Source: Coix lacryma-jobi var. lacryma-jobi (taxonomy: Eukaryota; Streptophyta; Magnoliopsida; Poales; Poaceae). From it: a DNA stretch of 64,000 nucleotides. Where the stretch lies: assembly GCA_009763385.1 (NCBI GenBank), contig CM019826.1, positions 82,097,942 to 82,161,941 of the forward strand. Reading direction: 5' to 3'. Positions 44,321 to 55,709 of the stretch are shown here, in pieces. The stretch's first letter is position 1; each line of letters begins with the position of its first letter. The notes beneath the pieces were generated by a model, which was not told the origin of the DNA, did no database searches, and saw only the letters and a program-made list of their open reading frames with translations. Position numbers and translations under genes: made by a program.

Positions 44321-47300
44321 TGTGACGGAACGGCCCTAATCTCATGGCCCACGTGTCCCTGTCAACCTCTGACAGCCGAACCCATGTTCCATGTGATTAA
44401 GACCTGTTCGCCACCGGGCTACATCAGTGCCCAATGTCCGCAGGATCATCTCACAATTCGGTTACAGCATTGCATACTTTTACAAATAACATCGGAATAA
44501 AGAGCGGAAGACTTAAATAACATTAGTTTTACAAAGCAGGGTTCCAAATTGAAATTAAGGTGCAGTTATTACAAACCAAGTTCTGATAATAGAAATAGAC
44601 AAAGGCAACGTAGCGGAGTACAACAAAATAAAGATACTGATAATCACCCAGCCCGAGGGTGCACAACTATTATTCGGCCTCATCGGCCTCTTCCTGGACG
44701 ATGGTCATGCAGCAGGGCGCAAGACACATCGGGGTCTCAGTCATACCTGCAGCATGGGTAACAAACCCTGAGTACTGGGGTACACAACAAGACTTACCCG
44801 ACTAAAGAAAAGGGAGAAGACTCAGGAATGAGAGGCTTAGGGTAGTCAAGGTAAGGCTTAAGCAAGATCAGGTATTTTGCAGAAAAGCATTTTGTAAACC
44901 TTATTTTATTTTGGAAAGATTCAGTATTCCTCAATTCTTCATCGTTCCTGATTCATTTTACATTTCAAAACATTCCTAGTTGAGAACCACTCTCCGTTGA
45001 CAGTCAGTGACCAAGTCTCCATAACCGAGGAGCAACGTTAATCCGGATAAATAATACTCAGCTGAGGATCCCTATCCACACTGCATATGTAGCACCCAAG
45101 CTTGCATATGCCAACTCGTCTACCACGATTCCTCCAAGATTGGGCCCGGTCCTACGCCACCCGGAAGTACAGTACACCACTCCTATCCAGGTACGACGAC
45201 CACGTGGGTACATGCTACTTCCGCCATCTCTCCACTCCCAGTGCGCGGTTGTCGGTCCAATAAAGGATTCCTCGGAGCCAGAGCTTTCCGAAGTATGTGA
45301 ATAGTTACAAGTCTTAACCAGCAGGCCCCCATACGGATGGTCCCTAAAGTTTTTCCGTCAGCAACAAGCACCTCGGGACTCTAACCCAAGAGTACAGGTC
45401 CTGTCGGTTTTTCAACCCTGTCCCGGTCGGTGTCAACTGTTGAGTCCCGGACTACAACATGACGGCACCGTACGCGCGGACAACCTCTTCTCGACAATGA
45501 CCACATGCTAGCTAGGCAAGCAGTCATCGAACGGGAAGTAAAGCCAAATTCCCATAAAAATTCTTTCAGTGATCACACTTTTAAAAATGACATTTTATTG
45601 CAAAGTCTAATTCAATAAGCATTGCTAAGCATTTTTCAAATACTTTTGAAAAGCAGGTATCGGGTGTATCAGTGGTCAAGGTGGATAGTGCATCAATTAG
45701 GATAGCACACAACTCCTATAAACCTAATGCAATAATTTAACTCAAAAGCATTTAAGGAAATCATTTTATAAATTCAAGGAAAGGGGTTAAATGCACCGGG
45801 GCTTGCCTTGAAGAGCAAAGAGGGCAGGCTCGAGGGCGGCAGGGCAGTTGTCGGAGCTCAGGGTAGCCTCAGGGACAGGTTCGTCAGCGGCTGCCTCGAT
45901 CTTGACGCCTTCTTCGGTGACTATACGAATGCAATGATGCATGCTCATGAGTATGCTAGCATGAACAATGCAACACAGGGCATACAACATGAACTCTACT
46001 TGATTTTTTTTATTTTTCCTAATTATATAAAAAGGTCATTTTATGAAGTTACTCCAGAAGGCCTCAAAAATCTACCAGAGACTAAGCATGACATAACTAG
46101 CACATAAAAATTTATCTCATGATTTTTGGAGCTACACATGTTTTTCTAAAAATCTAAAACCATTCATTTCTTAATTAAAAGGGAGATTTTTCATTTTCAA
46201 ACTTTTGCACAAAGTCCAAGTTTCATATTTTTCTAAAATACTACAAGGTATAAAGAGTTAACTGTAAAATGTTCAGAATTTTTGGAGCAACACAGAAAAT
46301 CATACAAAAAGATGAAAAAGGAACACTATTCACAACTTCCAAAAAGAAAAAGAGCACTGTGCTCCTCCCTCGCAGGGCTCGGGCGAAGCGGAAACAAACG
46401 GCCGTCCGAGGCCTGGCCGGGAGGCTCGGGCGAGACGAAAAACGATCGTTTCGTCCGAGACCTGGCCGGGAGGCTCGGGCTAGACGGAAAACGATCGTTT
46501 CGTCCGAGACCTGGCCGGGAGGCTCGGGCGAAGCGGAGGGTGCATGCTTGCTCGAGACTAGGCTCGGCGAAGCTGAGGGTGCGTGTGTCCGCTCGAGGCT
46601 AGGCTCGGGCGAAGCGGTGTGTGAGTCCGCTCCGAGGCTGGGCTCGGTGAAGTGGCGAGGGTACGTGTCTGCTCGAGGCCTGGCTCGAGCGAGTGCTTGC
46701 TCGAGGCCTGCCTCGGGCGAAGCGGAGTGGAAGCAGAGACCGGGGGCTTCGAGTGCTTACCACGGGTCGGAGGCAGGACTCGGAGGAACGGAACAAGGTG
46801 GTCGACGGAGCTCGGCGGGCGTTCACGGCGGCGCTCGGCGCTCCGGCGATCCTGTGCACCGCACGAGGTCACAATGGCACGGTCAGAGCCGCAAGAAGAC
46901 AGGAAAGCTGACACAGGGGTCGGAGAAAGATGATCATGGCTGGAGAGTGGGGATTTCCTGAACCCGAGCTCACCGGTGTTTCGCCGGAGTTTGGGAAGAT
47001 GGGGTTACGCCGGGCGATTGGAGGCAGCGGAGGTAAAATTGAGGGGCTGGGAAGCTTCGTGAGCTCAAGGCGGAGCTTCTGGGCTAGGTGGTGGAGCGGC
47101 GGAGACTCTGGAGTGAGCTGGCCACGGTGGCGGGGTGAGTGCGGAGCTCCAACCACCGGCGGGCCTTTTATAGCCGCGGCCAGGGGCTGATAGAGAGCGC
47201 GCGGGGGTGGATAAGAATGCCCGTGGCGCGTGCTATCGATCTCATGATGAAGAAGGGACGGAAATCAGTTTGGGACTCGGGCGTCGTGCTTGCCGGCGAC

Positions 47301-48165
47301 GGCCACGCGGCGGCGACGTCGGGGAGCAGTGGGGGACGGGGGCGGAGGTCAGCGCTTGCGCGTGCGGATGCGGAATGATGGCGCGGACAGCGGCGGCAGG
47401 TTGGAGGCAGGCGAGTAGCTGCCAGGCGCGTGGCACACGCGGCGCCGGCGAGCTGCCATGACCGGCCCCCCCTGGCCCTAGGTAGAAGATGAACAGGGCT
47501 AGGGTGTAGGGTTTGACTTTCTGTATTTTGCAAATTTCTCCCAAAAATTAAACTAAGCAGCAAAAACTCAAAATACCAAAGTTGTGCAGAAAAAGGAGAT
47601 CTACAACTTTGTCAAAAAGAATATTTTCAAATTCCAAACAGTTCTTGAATTATTTTCGAAATCAGAAAAGGGGACACTTTTAAGATTTGAATAATTTCAA
47701 AATTACTTTTGATTTTATATAGAAACTTGAAAATCTGTAAAAACCAAAATTGTTCCTCTTGACAAGATCTACAACTTTCCTTTTTGGACCAAGTCCAAAT
47801 TTTGAATAGTTTTTAACTTATTAAAAGAGGGGTAAAAACCAGGGTTTGGAATTTAGGGTTTTTCAAAGGAATTTGAAATCTGTTTTTGATTTTGGGTTTT
47901 GAACAACACAACAAAGCTTCAAGACACTAAACTGAACAAGAAATACACAAGACTAGGCACAGAGTTGAAATTACCATTTTGCCCTTATAGGAAGATTTGG
48001 GCTTTTAGGGTTTTTAGAAAAAGGGATCACTACACACAAAATACCTTTTAGGAAAAGGTAAAGGCAAGCAACCACTAGACAAACATTAATGCATGACAAG
48101 AATGATTATGACTAATGATGATGACATGTCAGGTTAATTACAGATTAAACACCAGAGGTGTTACA
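44321..48165 (-). repeat. E7 5' LTR, 3845 bp
   Basis: On the minus strand it begins TGTAACACCTCTGGTG at 48165 and ends CCGTCACA at 44321. A minus-strand TATAAAA lies at 47172-47166. Downstream of it, 46376-46735 is a GC-rich tandem array. The LTR interrupts E6 gag, whose frame ends in LTR codons at 48145. The open frames in its GC-rich part have no domain and are best ignored. Confidence 0.9.
46376..46735. repeat. GC-rich tandem array in the E7 LTR (nine GGCTCGGGC units)
   Basis: Units start at 46376, 46423, 46472, 46521, 46561, 46602, 46641, 46682 and 46710. Spacing is 47-49 bp for the first three intervals and mostly 39-41 bp afterwards. Two units contain the palindrome AAACGATCGTTT extended to ACG..CGT. 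CpG is very frequent. Confidence 0.88.
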
Positions 48166-50154
48166 GGTGGTAAGGTGCTCTTTCTCCTTCTTGAGCTTGT
48201 CATTCTCTTGTTGGAGTTCCAATTGAGATGGTGTCATTTTGTAGTCCCTCTCCATCTTCAATCTCTTGTTCTCTTCTTTTACCATGTCTAGCTCAAGTGT
48301 CATGCTATAGTCATCATCATGAGTTTGAATGACAACTTGCTTGGTGATTGTAAGCTTCTCTAGATCAACCTTGAGCTTTGCATTCTCATTCTTGATCTTC
48401 ACATAGTCATCATAGTGATCGGCCTCAACCACTTTCTTGCCCTTGCCACTAGCACTTTGCTCAACATGCTCACTAACCAAGTCCTCACAAGATGTTGCTA
48501 TGTCACACTTAACAACAAGGTTAGGAGCATCATGTGTCTCATGTGAAAGCATATCATAAGCAATGGTTAGAGTATCATAATCTACTTTCACTTGAGTATA
48601 TTGTTCCTTAAGCAAAGCATGACTAGTGGAAAGGTCACTATGCATCTTATCAAGTTTTTCATTTTTAGCTTTGAGCTCCTTGTTAGAGGACTTGAGCTCC
48701 TTGATAGTTGATGACATAGTAGCGAGTTCATCTTTTAGTTCATCACTAGCATGAGTAGCATGATCACATTTTTCAACAAGAGATTCATTTTCATTAACAA
48801 GCTTCTCATTTTTAGCTCTAGTCTTTCTTATGATTTTAGAGTAGTCATTTAGCAATTTTACAAGTTCATCATAAGTGGGAGCCTCAAATTCACCATCACT
48901 ATCACTATCACTAGAGTCATCATCGTTTTGTACCTTCCGGTCACCCTTGGCCATAAGGCATAGGTGTGTAGATGATGATGGCGATGGTGGTGGTGGTGGT
49001 GTAGAGGAGCCAATGACTAGAGCGGCCACCTTCTCCTTCTCATCATCACTATCTTCATTTGATGAGCCACCGGAGGAGTCAATGTCGGTGATCCAATCAC
49101 CAACAATGTAAGCCTTCCCACCTTTCTTGTGGTATTGCTTCTTCTTGCCATCTTTCTTCTTGTATGACTTGTCATTCTTCTTCTCATCTTCGCTTGATGA
49201 GTCATACTTCTTGCTCTTGTTTTTGTTCTTGTAGCTATCTTTCTTGGGCTTGGTGCATTGATGGGCAAGATGGCCAAGCTCACCGCAATTGTAGCAATCC
49301 ATTTCGGAGATTGGCCTCCTCTTGCTACTTGTGAAGAACTTCTTCTTTCTTGAGTCAAAGTTCACTCCATTCTTGTGAAGCTTCTTCAACATCTTGGTGG
49401 TCCTTCTCACCATGAGAGCAATGTTGGAATCATCTTCATCATCGCTTGTGCTCTCATGATGTACCTCAATAGCCTTGGACTTGCCCTTCTTGTCATGGCT
49501 TGCTTTGAAGGCAAAGTCCTTCTTCTTGTCGGTGGAAGAGCCACCACTTGGTGTGATGTGCATGTACATCTCATGCGCATTGATCTTTCCCAAGATTTGA
49601 GTTGGTGTAGCGGTGGAAAGATCACCTTGATGTAGCACCGTCACGATGTGTCCATACTTCTCAATTGGAAGGACACAAAGAATCTTCCTCACAACATCGG
49701 ATGGTTGCATTTGTGTGAGGCCAAGTCCATTTAGCTCTTCTACAAGAACATTCAACAGTGAGTACATTTCATTTGCACTTTCATTAGCATGCATATCAAA
49801 AGAGTGAAGTTTTTGCATAACTAAATGATAGCGTTCCTCACGCTCACTCTTGGTTCCCTCATGGAGCGCACAAATGTTTTCCCATAGATCATGGGCATTT
49901 TTGTGGTTCCGAACACGGTTGAACACATCTTTGCAAATGCCTCTAAAAAGAATGTTTTTGGCCTTTGCATTCCATTTATCATTTTCCTCCTCATTAGGAG
50001 TAAGGCTTGTGCCTTCCTTGGGCTTGGCAAAGCCGGTTATGGCGGCATCACGGCATTTCACATCAACCGCTTCTAGATACGACTCCATACGGATTTTCCA
50101 ATATGGAAAGTCGTCTCCCTCAAACATGGGAGGTGGTCCATCACCTCCGGACAT
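48166..50154 (-). CDS. gag: E6 gag (C-terminus removed)
   Basis: The start at 50154 is 40 nt after the PBS and reads MSGGDGPPPMFEGDDFPYWK. A UBN2-type gag domain covers roughly residues 10-200, a CCHC knuckle CYNCGELGHLAHQC lies near residue 285, then Lys/Ser- and Asp-rich stretches and a long coiled coil (about 440-650). The frame is open for over 660 codons, but the last six residues, CNTSGV and a stop, are E7 LTR sequence, so the natural C-terminus is lost. The tail reads LKKEKEHLTT up to the insertion point. Confidence 0.93.
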
Positions 50155-50193
50155 CTTAACTCTAGGCGGTTAAGCCTAAATCGAGAGCACGAG

Positions 50194-50205
50194 GCTCCGA
50201 TACCA
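50194..50205 (-). other. E6 primer-binding site (tRNA-Met type)
   Basis: The reverse complement TGGTATCGGAGC lies two bases inside the LTR end at 50208. It differs by one base from the TGGTATCAGAGC of E1-E4. Confidence 0.93.
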
Positions 50206-50207
50206 AT

Positions 50208-51784
50208 TGAAAGGATCAAGATGCCCAAGAGGGGGGGGGGTGAATTGGGCTTTTCTAAAACTTCTTGCGATAATAAAACCTATCAAGCCCCAATTAACCC
50301 CTTAGAGCCTAGAGGTGGTTTGACAAGAATCAATTGCACAAAAGACTATCGCTAAACCATTTCTACTCTAGCATGGCAATTCAACTTATGAAAGAGCAAC
50401 AAGTAAATGCGGAATTGAATTGCTCAAAGGTAAATGCGTAGAGAAGAGAGTAGAGATGACACGACGATCTTTTTGCCGAGGTATCGAGGTGTCGGCACAC
50501 CCCCCTAGTCCTCGTTGGAGCACCCGCGCAAGGGTATCGCTCCCCCTTGATCCGCGCAAGGATCAAGTGCTCACTACGAGCTGATTCTTCGCCACTCCGG
50601 CCCGGTGAATCGCTCGCTACCGGTCACAACTTGGCTTGGGTCATCCACAAAGCCTCCGGATGATCACCAAGCTCTCCGATCGCCACCAAGCCGTCTAGGT
50701 GATGCCGATCACCAAGAGTAACAAGCTAGAACTCTCACTTGACCAAGACAAGGCCAAAGAGATGGATGGATGCACACTTGCTACTCAATTCTCACTAGGA
50801 GGTGTCTAATTCTCACAATTAGCAATCACTTAACCTCACTAGGGCTCTTGCACTCACTCACACTCACAAGGTGTTTCTCAGCTGATGGAAGTGGCAAGAA
50901 CACTCAAATGGATGGAGGCAAGGAAGTATATATACCCCTCAACCCGGCCATCCAAAATCAGCACAAGACATGTATTTTGCGGGGGCATCGGACGCGCCGA
51001 TGCCAGGCATCGGACGCTCCGATGACCCCGTCCAACGGTCTACTGTACCTTCTTGTCAGACATGATTATAGAGCATCGGACGCTGGCGAGCGTCCGATGC
51101 CCCTGCATCGGACGCGTCCGATGCCGAAAAGACCTCTCTGGAACCTCTCTGCATGGCCATCGGACGCTGGCCCTCAGCGTCCGATGCCGGCGTCCGATGC
51201 CCTGCACAGTTCACTCCCAAGTGAACAGTGACACCGGACGATCCGATGTGGCACCATCGGAGCCTCCGATGCCACGCACCAGACCAAACCCTAGGTCGGT
51301 GTGGGCATCGGAGCCTCCGATGCCCACTGATCCAGCATCCGATGCCCATACCAAGGGCAAGATCAACTCGGATCGCGACGCGGTCTTAATGACTTTTGTT
51401 CCTCTCGACATAAGGCATCTCTCTGAGCTACCTAGGGCTATGAAATAACAAGTGTGCACCACACCTACCTCAATAGACTCATCTAGGTCAAGCTACTGAT
51501 TCACACCCCTCTTTATAGTACGGCCAAAGGAAAAAACAAAGACCTAAGACTACCTAAGTGTCCTTCAACACCATGCGACACTTAGCCTAGCCTACCACCG
51601 TCTTCGTCGTCCGTCCTTTGAAAACCGAAACGATTTCCATCGCCAGGGGACATGAACTCCATATGCCCGTATCGTCGCCGTTACCGTGACCTAACTCATC
51701 TCTGTTTCTGCAAAACACACGTTAGTCACAGTAATCTTGTGTTTCATCCAATCACCGAAACCACTAGGGGCCAAGATGCGTTCA
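50208..51784 (-). repeat. E6 5' LTR, 1577 bp
   Basis: Nearly identical to 34310-35867. TATATATA lies at 50928-50935. The palindrome array at about 50986-51350 has one extra GGCGTCCGATGCC unit compared with the 3' LTR. It is followed by the AAATC TSD and the E5 integrase. Confidence 0.95.
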
Positions 51785-52010
51785 AAATCCATGTACATTT
51801 TAGTGGCTCCAGGGTGAATAGAGTATGCGGTATTGTGTGCCTCGTCCAAAATCAGATTTCTCAACTCCTTACTATTGGGCACACATATCCTTTCACCAAA
51901 CCATAAGGTTCCTTCTTCGTTGACTCTGAATCCAATAATCTCTTTTTTCGCACTTCTTTCCTTAAGCTTCTGTATTTCTTCATTATTTATTTGTGCCTTT
52001 TCTCACGCAC
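51785..52010 (-). pseudogene. pol: E5 integrase N-terminal part (H2C2 zinc finger side)
   Basis: On the minus strand it reads EEIQKL ... GFRVNEEGTLWFGERICVPN, EAHNTAYSIHPGATKMYMDF, the start of the gypsy integrase zinc finger. It continues at 34309 with ...CDTCRRVK. Homology fades near 52005, where the reading frame also meets a TGA, so the boundary with E8 is close by. Confidence 0.88.
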
Positions 52011-52017
52011 GAGGAAA

Positions 52018-53632
52018 TGACAGATGGGCCAGTATGCGAGAGATGGTCGTATGATGCATTCGGCAGATGACCACGGTCAGTTAAATCTCAGAGTTTCGGC
52101 AAGTGCCTGTGCGGTCGGCTATCTTGCAAGGCGGTGATTCTATTCGGGAAGCAAATATGGCAAGTTGAGCCGACTTGCACGAGAAGACGCGTGACAATGG
52201 AGGACACCAAAAGGTAAATAGGAATAGGGCTCGTATTTTCCATGTTTTATTGTGTAAATCGTAATCTTCTAGGACTCGTTTTTCGCCTCGGGTATAATTA
52301 TTAACCCTCGGCCATTGTAAAATTGTTCACAACCATATCAATACAAATTGGCCCCGTGCCACCTTCGAGTCCTTTGTCGTGCCGTCGAGTTCTTCTAGAG
52401 GAATCATCGATCTGTCGACCTCCGTAAGTCCCGGCAACCTTGTTATTATGTCTAGTATCATGCGGTGGATTTAGATATGATGCAAGTAGTCTTGTTTGTT
52501 TACAATGGTCGTGCGGCGGACTTTTGTTAATGATCAGGAAGTCTTTGCTTGTGCTTTGCTTATGAGTAAATACCATGCGGCAGGCGTTTTTTGATACGTT
52601 TAGCAAAATCGAGATAGTTATCGGCTCTATTAGATTTGGCAAGATCTAGTAGATTCATTAAGTTACCTTGTGTTGCATGATTTATTAATTAAGTTTTACA
52701 ACACTCTTTTGCCCAATCTTGATTGACTTTTTTCGGCCTTGCTTTCCAAGTTTTTACTTGTTTCTTCCGGTAATTGAATAACCATGATGGCCGAATTAAT
52801 TTCTAATCTAGATTGTTACGTGTTGCGGGTTCATACATGTCAATCATGCTTAGGCTTTGATAAAACTAGGTATCGTGCGGCAGATGCAGGTTTTAGATTA
52901 GTTTAATCGTTTTTGATTTGCATGTTCCTTCTTCATGGACTCCAATTCGGCTGGTTTGCCGAGCTTGGTTATACGTTATTTTATAATCTATCTCTTGTTC
53001 AAGCATGTCTTTTTACGAATGTGCATTCGGCAACCAATTGTTTACATGTGCTTGTGTTTGGAGTTAGCTGAATGATCTTTAAAACTTGTCAACAGATAGC
53101 TTCTATAGCTATATGTCGTTGTGAGCGGCTTCAGAGCCATAAATATGGAACTGTCTGGTCTCACCCGGCACGTTCCAGTTTTTATTCTCACAGTTTTATC
53201 CCTTGTTGGCTTTTAGGTCAAACCGACTAGCACGTCTCCGGATTTCAAACTGTCCGGGCACCCGACTGAAGCCACACTTTTCGGCTTGCTGTGTATGAGG
53301 CACGGTGCGACGCATTTTGTGCCAACACACTTTTTGGCACGCCGGTGGGGACACCACATTCCAAGATTGTTGAGTTCGACAACACTCAAGTTCTGGACGT
53401 GACCATGGATGAACTGCCACCAGAATTAAGAGATTTGGTACAACAAGCATGCGATGAGTTTCAACGAAAATGCTTGATGTCCTTCTCCAAGAACAAGAGC
53501 AACAAGGTCTTCTAGAAGCAGTCACTCCCGAGGGCTCTCCTTCCCCATCAATCTGATAGCACTGATGAGGAAGATATTCAAAAAATGTCCGAACTTATGT
53601 ACAAGGTTGTGTCGGAGGCCATGACCAATCAT
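52018..53632 (+). mobile_element. E8: fragment of a Tat-like gypsy (LTR, PBS, leader)
   Basis: Probable LTR from about 52018 (TGACAGATGG) to about 53329. It is followed by TTTTTGGCACGCCGGTGGGG, which resembles the PBS region of Tat-lineage gypsy elements rather than the tRNA-Met type seen elsewhere here. A coding start follows (MDELPPELRDLVQQACDEF at about 53406) with a frame change near 53470, but gag proper is not reached because E9 inserts at 53633. Boundaries and lineage are tentative. Confidence 0.5.
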
Positions 53633-55709
53633 TGAAGGATCGAAAGTGCTACCAGAAAGCGACCAGAGGGGGGGTGAATGGGAGCTTCAAAATTCTTTTC
53701 AGAAACTAATAGCCTCTGTCCTAGAAAATCAACCCCAAGAGCTAAACCAATGCGTGTGATGTCCACGACCCAAGAGAATGGGTGGATGTTCCCTAGGAAC
53801 ACAGCGGGACACCACAAAAGCTTCCTCACCCAAGTTCACGCAAGTCAACTAGTGACAGGATGGACTTTGGGTAACCTCAACCTCCCCCGAGCAACGCGAG
53901 GGGGATTCAGGCTATTTTACAAAGCGGGAAACCCGATTTCTGTAGAGCACGAAGTCGGAAATCCAACACAAAAACCGCAAATCAAAACCAACAACGAACG
54001 ATCGAACCGCGGACGAAACTGCGCAAACTCAGCAGCATCGGACGCTGGCAGCGTCCGATGACCAACCAATGGACGCGTCCGATGCAAACAGAGCAAATCT
54101 GGAACCTTACTGCATAGGCATCGGACGCTGCTACAATGAAATAGTAGCGTCCGATGCTCGACCTCCGGCGCGTCCGATGGCAACAGATGCTCCGATGGTC
54201 AGCGTCCGATGCTCCTTTAAAATCACTGTCAGGTGACATGTGGCAACGGACGGTCCGGTGTGATGAACTCTACGTCCGATGCTCCCAGGTTCAGCGTCCG
54301 ATGGTCCCGAAACAGCGCTATTCTTCTGCGAAATTCACCCGATCTCCTCCAAATCAAAAGCACTAAGGCCTAGACTTGGTATGAGGAGTTCCAAGGATGT
54401 TAGTGAGCTATCCCAAAAGAATCATGGCTCGAACCGAACTCCAAATCGGTGAATTGGAAGAATCCGGGACTAAGGGAGCAAAACCGATCCAAAACAAAAA
54501 TCGACCGATCTACTAGCTCGTGAGGTTAGAGGCGAATTTCTTCGGTGGAAAGAAGTGCCTCATGATCTAGAACAACTTGGTTCAAACAGATTTGCAAGAG
54601 TTGCACCGAGCAAAGAGATCGATCGACGGGAAAAACGTGGAGAAAAGTAATCCGCGAAGAACACAATCAAAACACGAATACAACCACAAAATTGCAACCG
54701 TGTGGCTACCACACGCTACAACAGTGAGATTATGGTCTCACTTCCTCAAAATCTCACAGGCACAGAGGTATTGTTCTCTTCTCTGTGGATCTCAGGTTCG
54801 CTACAGCAGGGGAGGGGGAGAGCAGGAAAACCTAGAAGCAAAGAGCAAATGACTGAGATGGATGGGGAGGTGGGTGTCTCCCCCTACTTATCCTAATTCT
54901 AACTATTCCTAATTCCCACTCTACCCCAAACTACTTACAGAGCGAAGCAGCTAAACCCTAAGGTTATTCTGGACCAACTCGAAGGTAGGTGGATCCGACG
55001 GCCACGCCCGCAAAATAGATAGCGTTGCCTGGATGCAACCTCACCGATTGCCGCCACGTGCCGCCACCGCTCTGCGTCCTCTTCACGGACTTCGCCCCCG
55101 GTATTGAGGCCCAAACCGGGAAACCAGCCTTCACGACCAACCCCCGGTTTTGAGGCCCAAACCGGGAAACCAGCCCACCGTAGCCTGAGTTTTGTGGCCC
55201 AAACTCAGCAAACCCACAGCAACCAGGTTTTGAGGCCCAAACCTGGAAACCGTCCTCAGCCCGAGTTTTGTGGCCAAACTCGGAAACCATGAGCGCCTAG
55301 GTTTTGAGGCCCAAACCTGGAAACCGTCCACCCGATGGTTTTTCTCTAGCGCTACCACCAAACCGAAGCTGTAGAGGGGATGCACCGCCCGTGCACCCTG
55401 TCCACCGACACGTGTCCCCAGGTCCTCGACCCGAGCAACACCATGTCCCGCAAGTCTTCGCTCATCGTTGTCCCAGGCTGCCAGCCACCACAGCTGATCC
55501 TCAGGCCACCGGTCCCTCAGTCCAAGCCTCACGTCCGCCCTTCACCGCTCCTGGTCCGTCGGCACGGCACGTCTCTACTTGACCTTCACCTTGCCCTCGA
55601 TCACTGTCTCTGTGAGCGACACCTGCACAACACAAGCCAAAGAACATGCGATCAAACCCGTTGACAATCACTCATCACTCGAGACTCGGCATACACCCAT
55701 GTATCCGCA
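53633..55709 (-). repeat. E9 3' LTR, 2077 bp
   Basis: On the minus strand it starts TGCGGATACATGGG and ends CGATCCTTCA. The U3 inverted-repeat array has six units (cores at 55108, 55153, 55196, 55233, 55272, 55309; spacing 45, 43, 37, 39, 37). The downstream array (about 54030-54310) consists of CATCGGACG/CGTCCGATG motifs. One pair has 16-base arms starting GCATCGGACGCT around eight bases (54119-54158), with one mismatch. Confidence 0.93.

Larger units (their letters stand above)
42886..48165 (-). mobile_element. E7: 5' part of a Tekay/Del-like gypsy (LTR, leader ORF, partial gag)
   Basis: This minus-strand element consists of a 5' LTR (48165-44321), PBS, a leader ORF (43989-43384), and the first about 80 codons of gag (43126 to about 42886). 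There it joins E6 integrase at a short shared sequence (GATGAACACCCAT). The rest of gag, pol and the 3' LTR are gone, together with E6 sequence from the gag C-terminus to mid-integrase. A single deletion across the E7/E6 boundary explains both losses. Confidence 0.85.
34310..51784 (-). mobile_element. E6: young SIRE-like copia with an extra ORF, TSD AAATC
   Basis: This minus-strand element is bounded by AAATC at 34305-34309 and 51785-51789. Order from right: 5' LTR (51784-50208), PBS, gag (50154-48166), E7 insertion plus deletion, integrase C-half/RT/RNase H (42893-40495), a spacer with palindromes and TATA, an 894-codon ORF (38991-36307), purine tract and 3' LTR (35867-34310). The LTRs differ by roughly a dozen substitutions plus small indels by eye, so it is among the latest insertions. 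Protease and the integrase N-half are deleted. Confidence 0.95.
29645..52017 (-). mobile_element. E5: Tekay/Del-like gypsy (chromovirus), interrupted by E6
   Basis: This minus-strand element comprises a 3' LTR (29645-33063), a polypurine tract, the chromodomain and integrase (33075-34309), then, beyond E6, the start of integrase (51785 to about 52010). The remaining pol, gag and 5' LTR are absent from the window; E8 replaces the sequence from about 52018, and the rest may lie to the right. It is inserted in E2 gag (left flank TGGTA at 29640-29644). The exact first base of the LTR (29645 or 29647) is uncertain. Confidence 0.86.

Noticed and set aside
46269..46961. 230-codon plus-strand frame in the E7 LTR
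   Set aside because: It is antisense to the element, reads through the tandem GC-rich array, and the protein is just the repeat translated.
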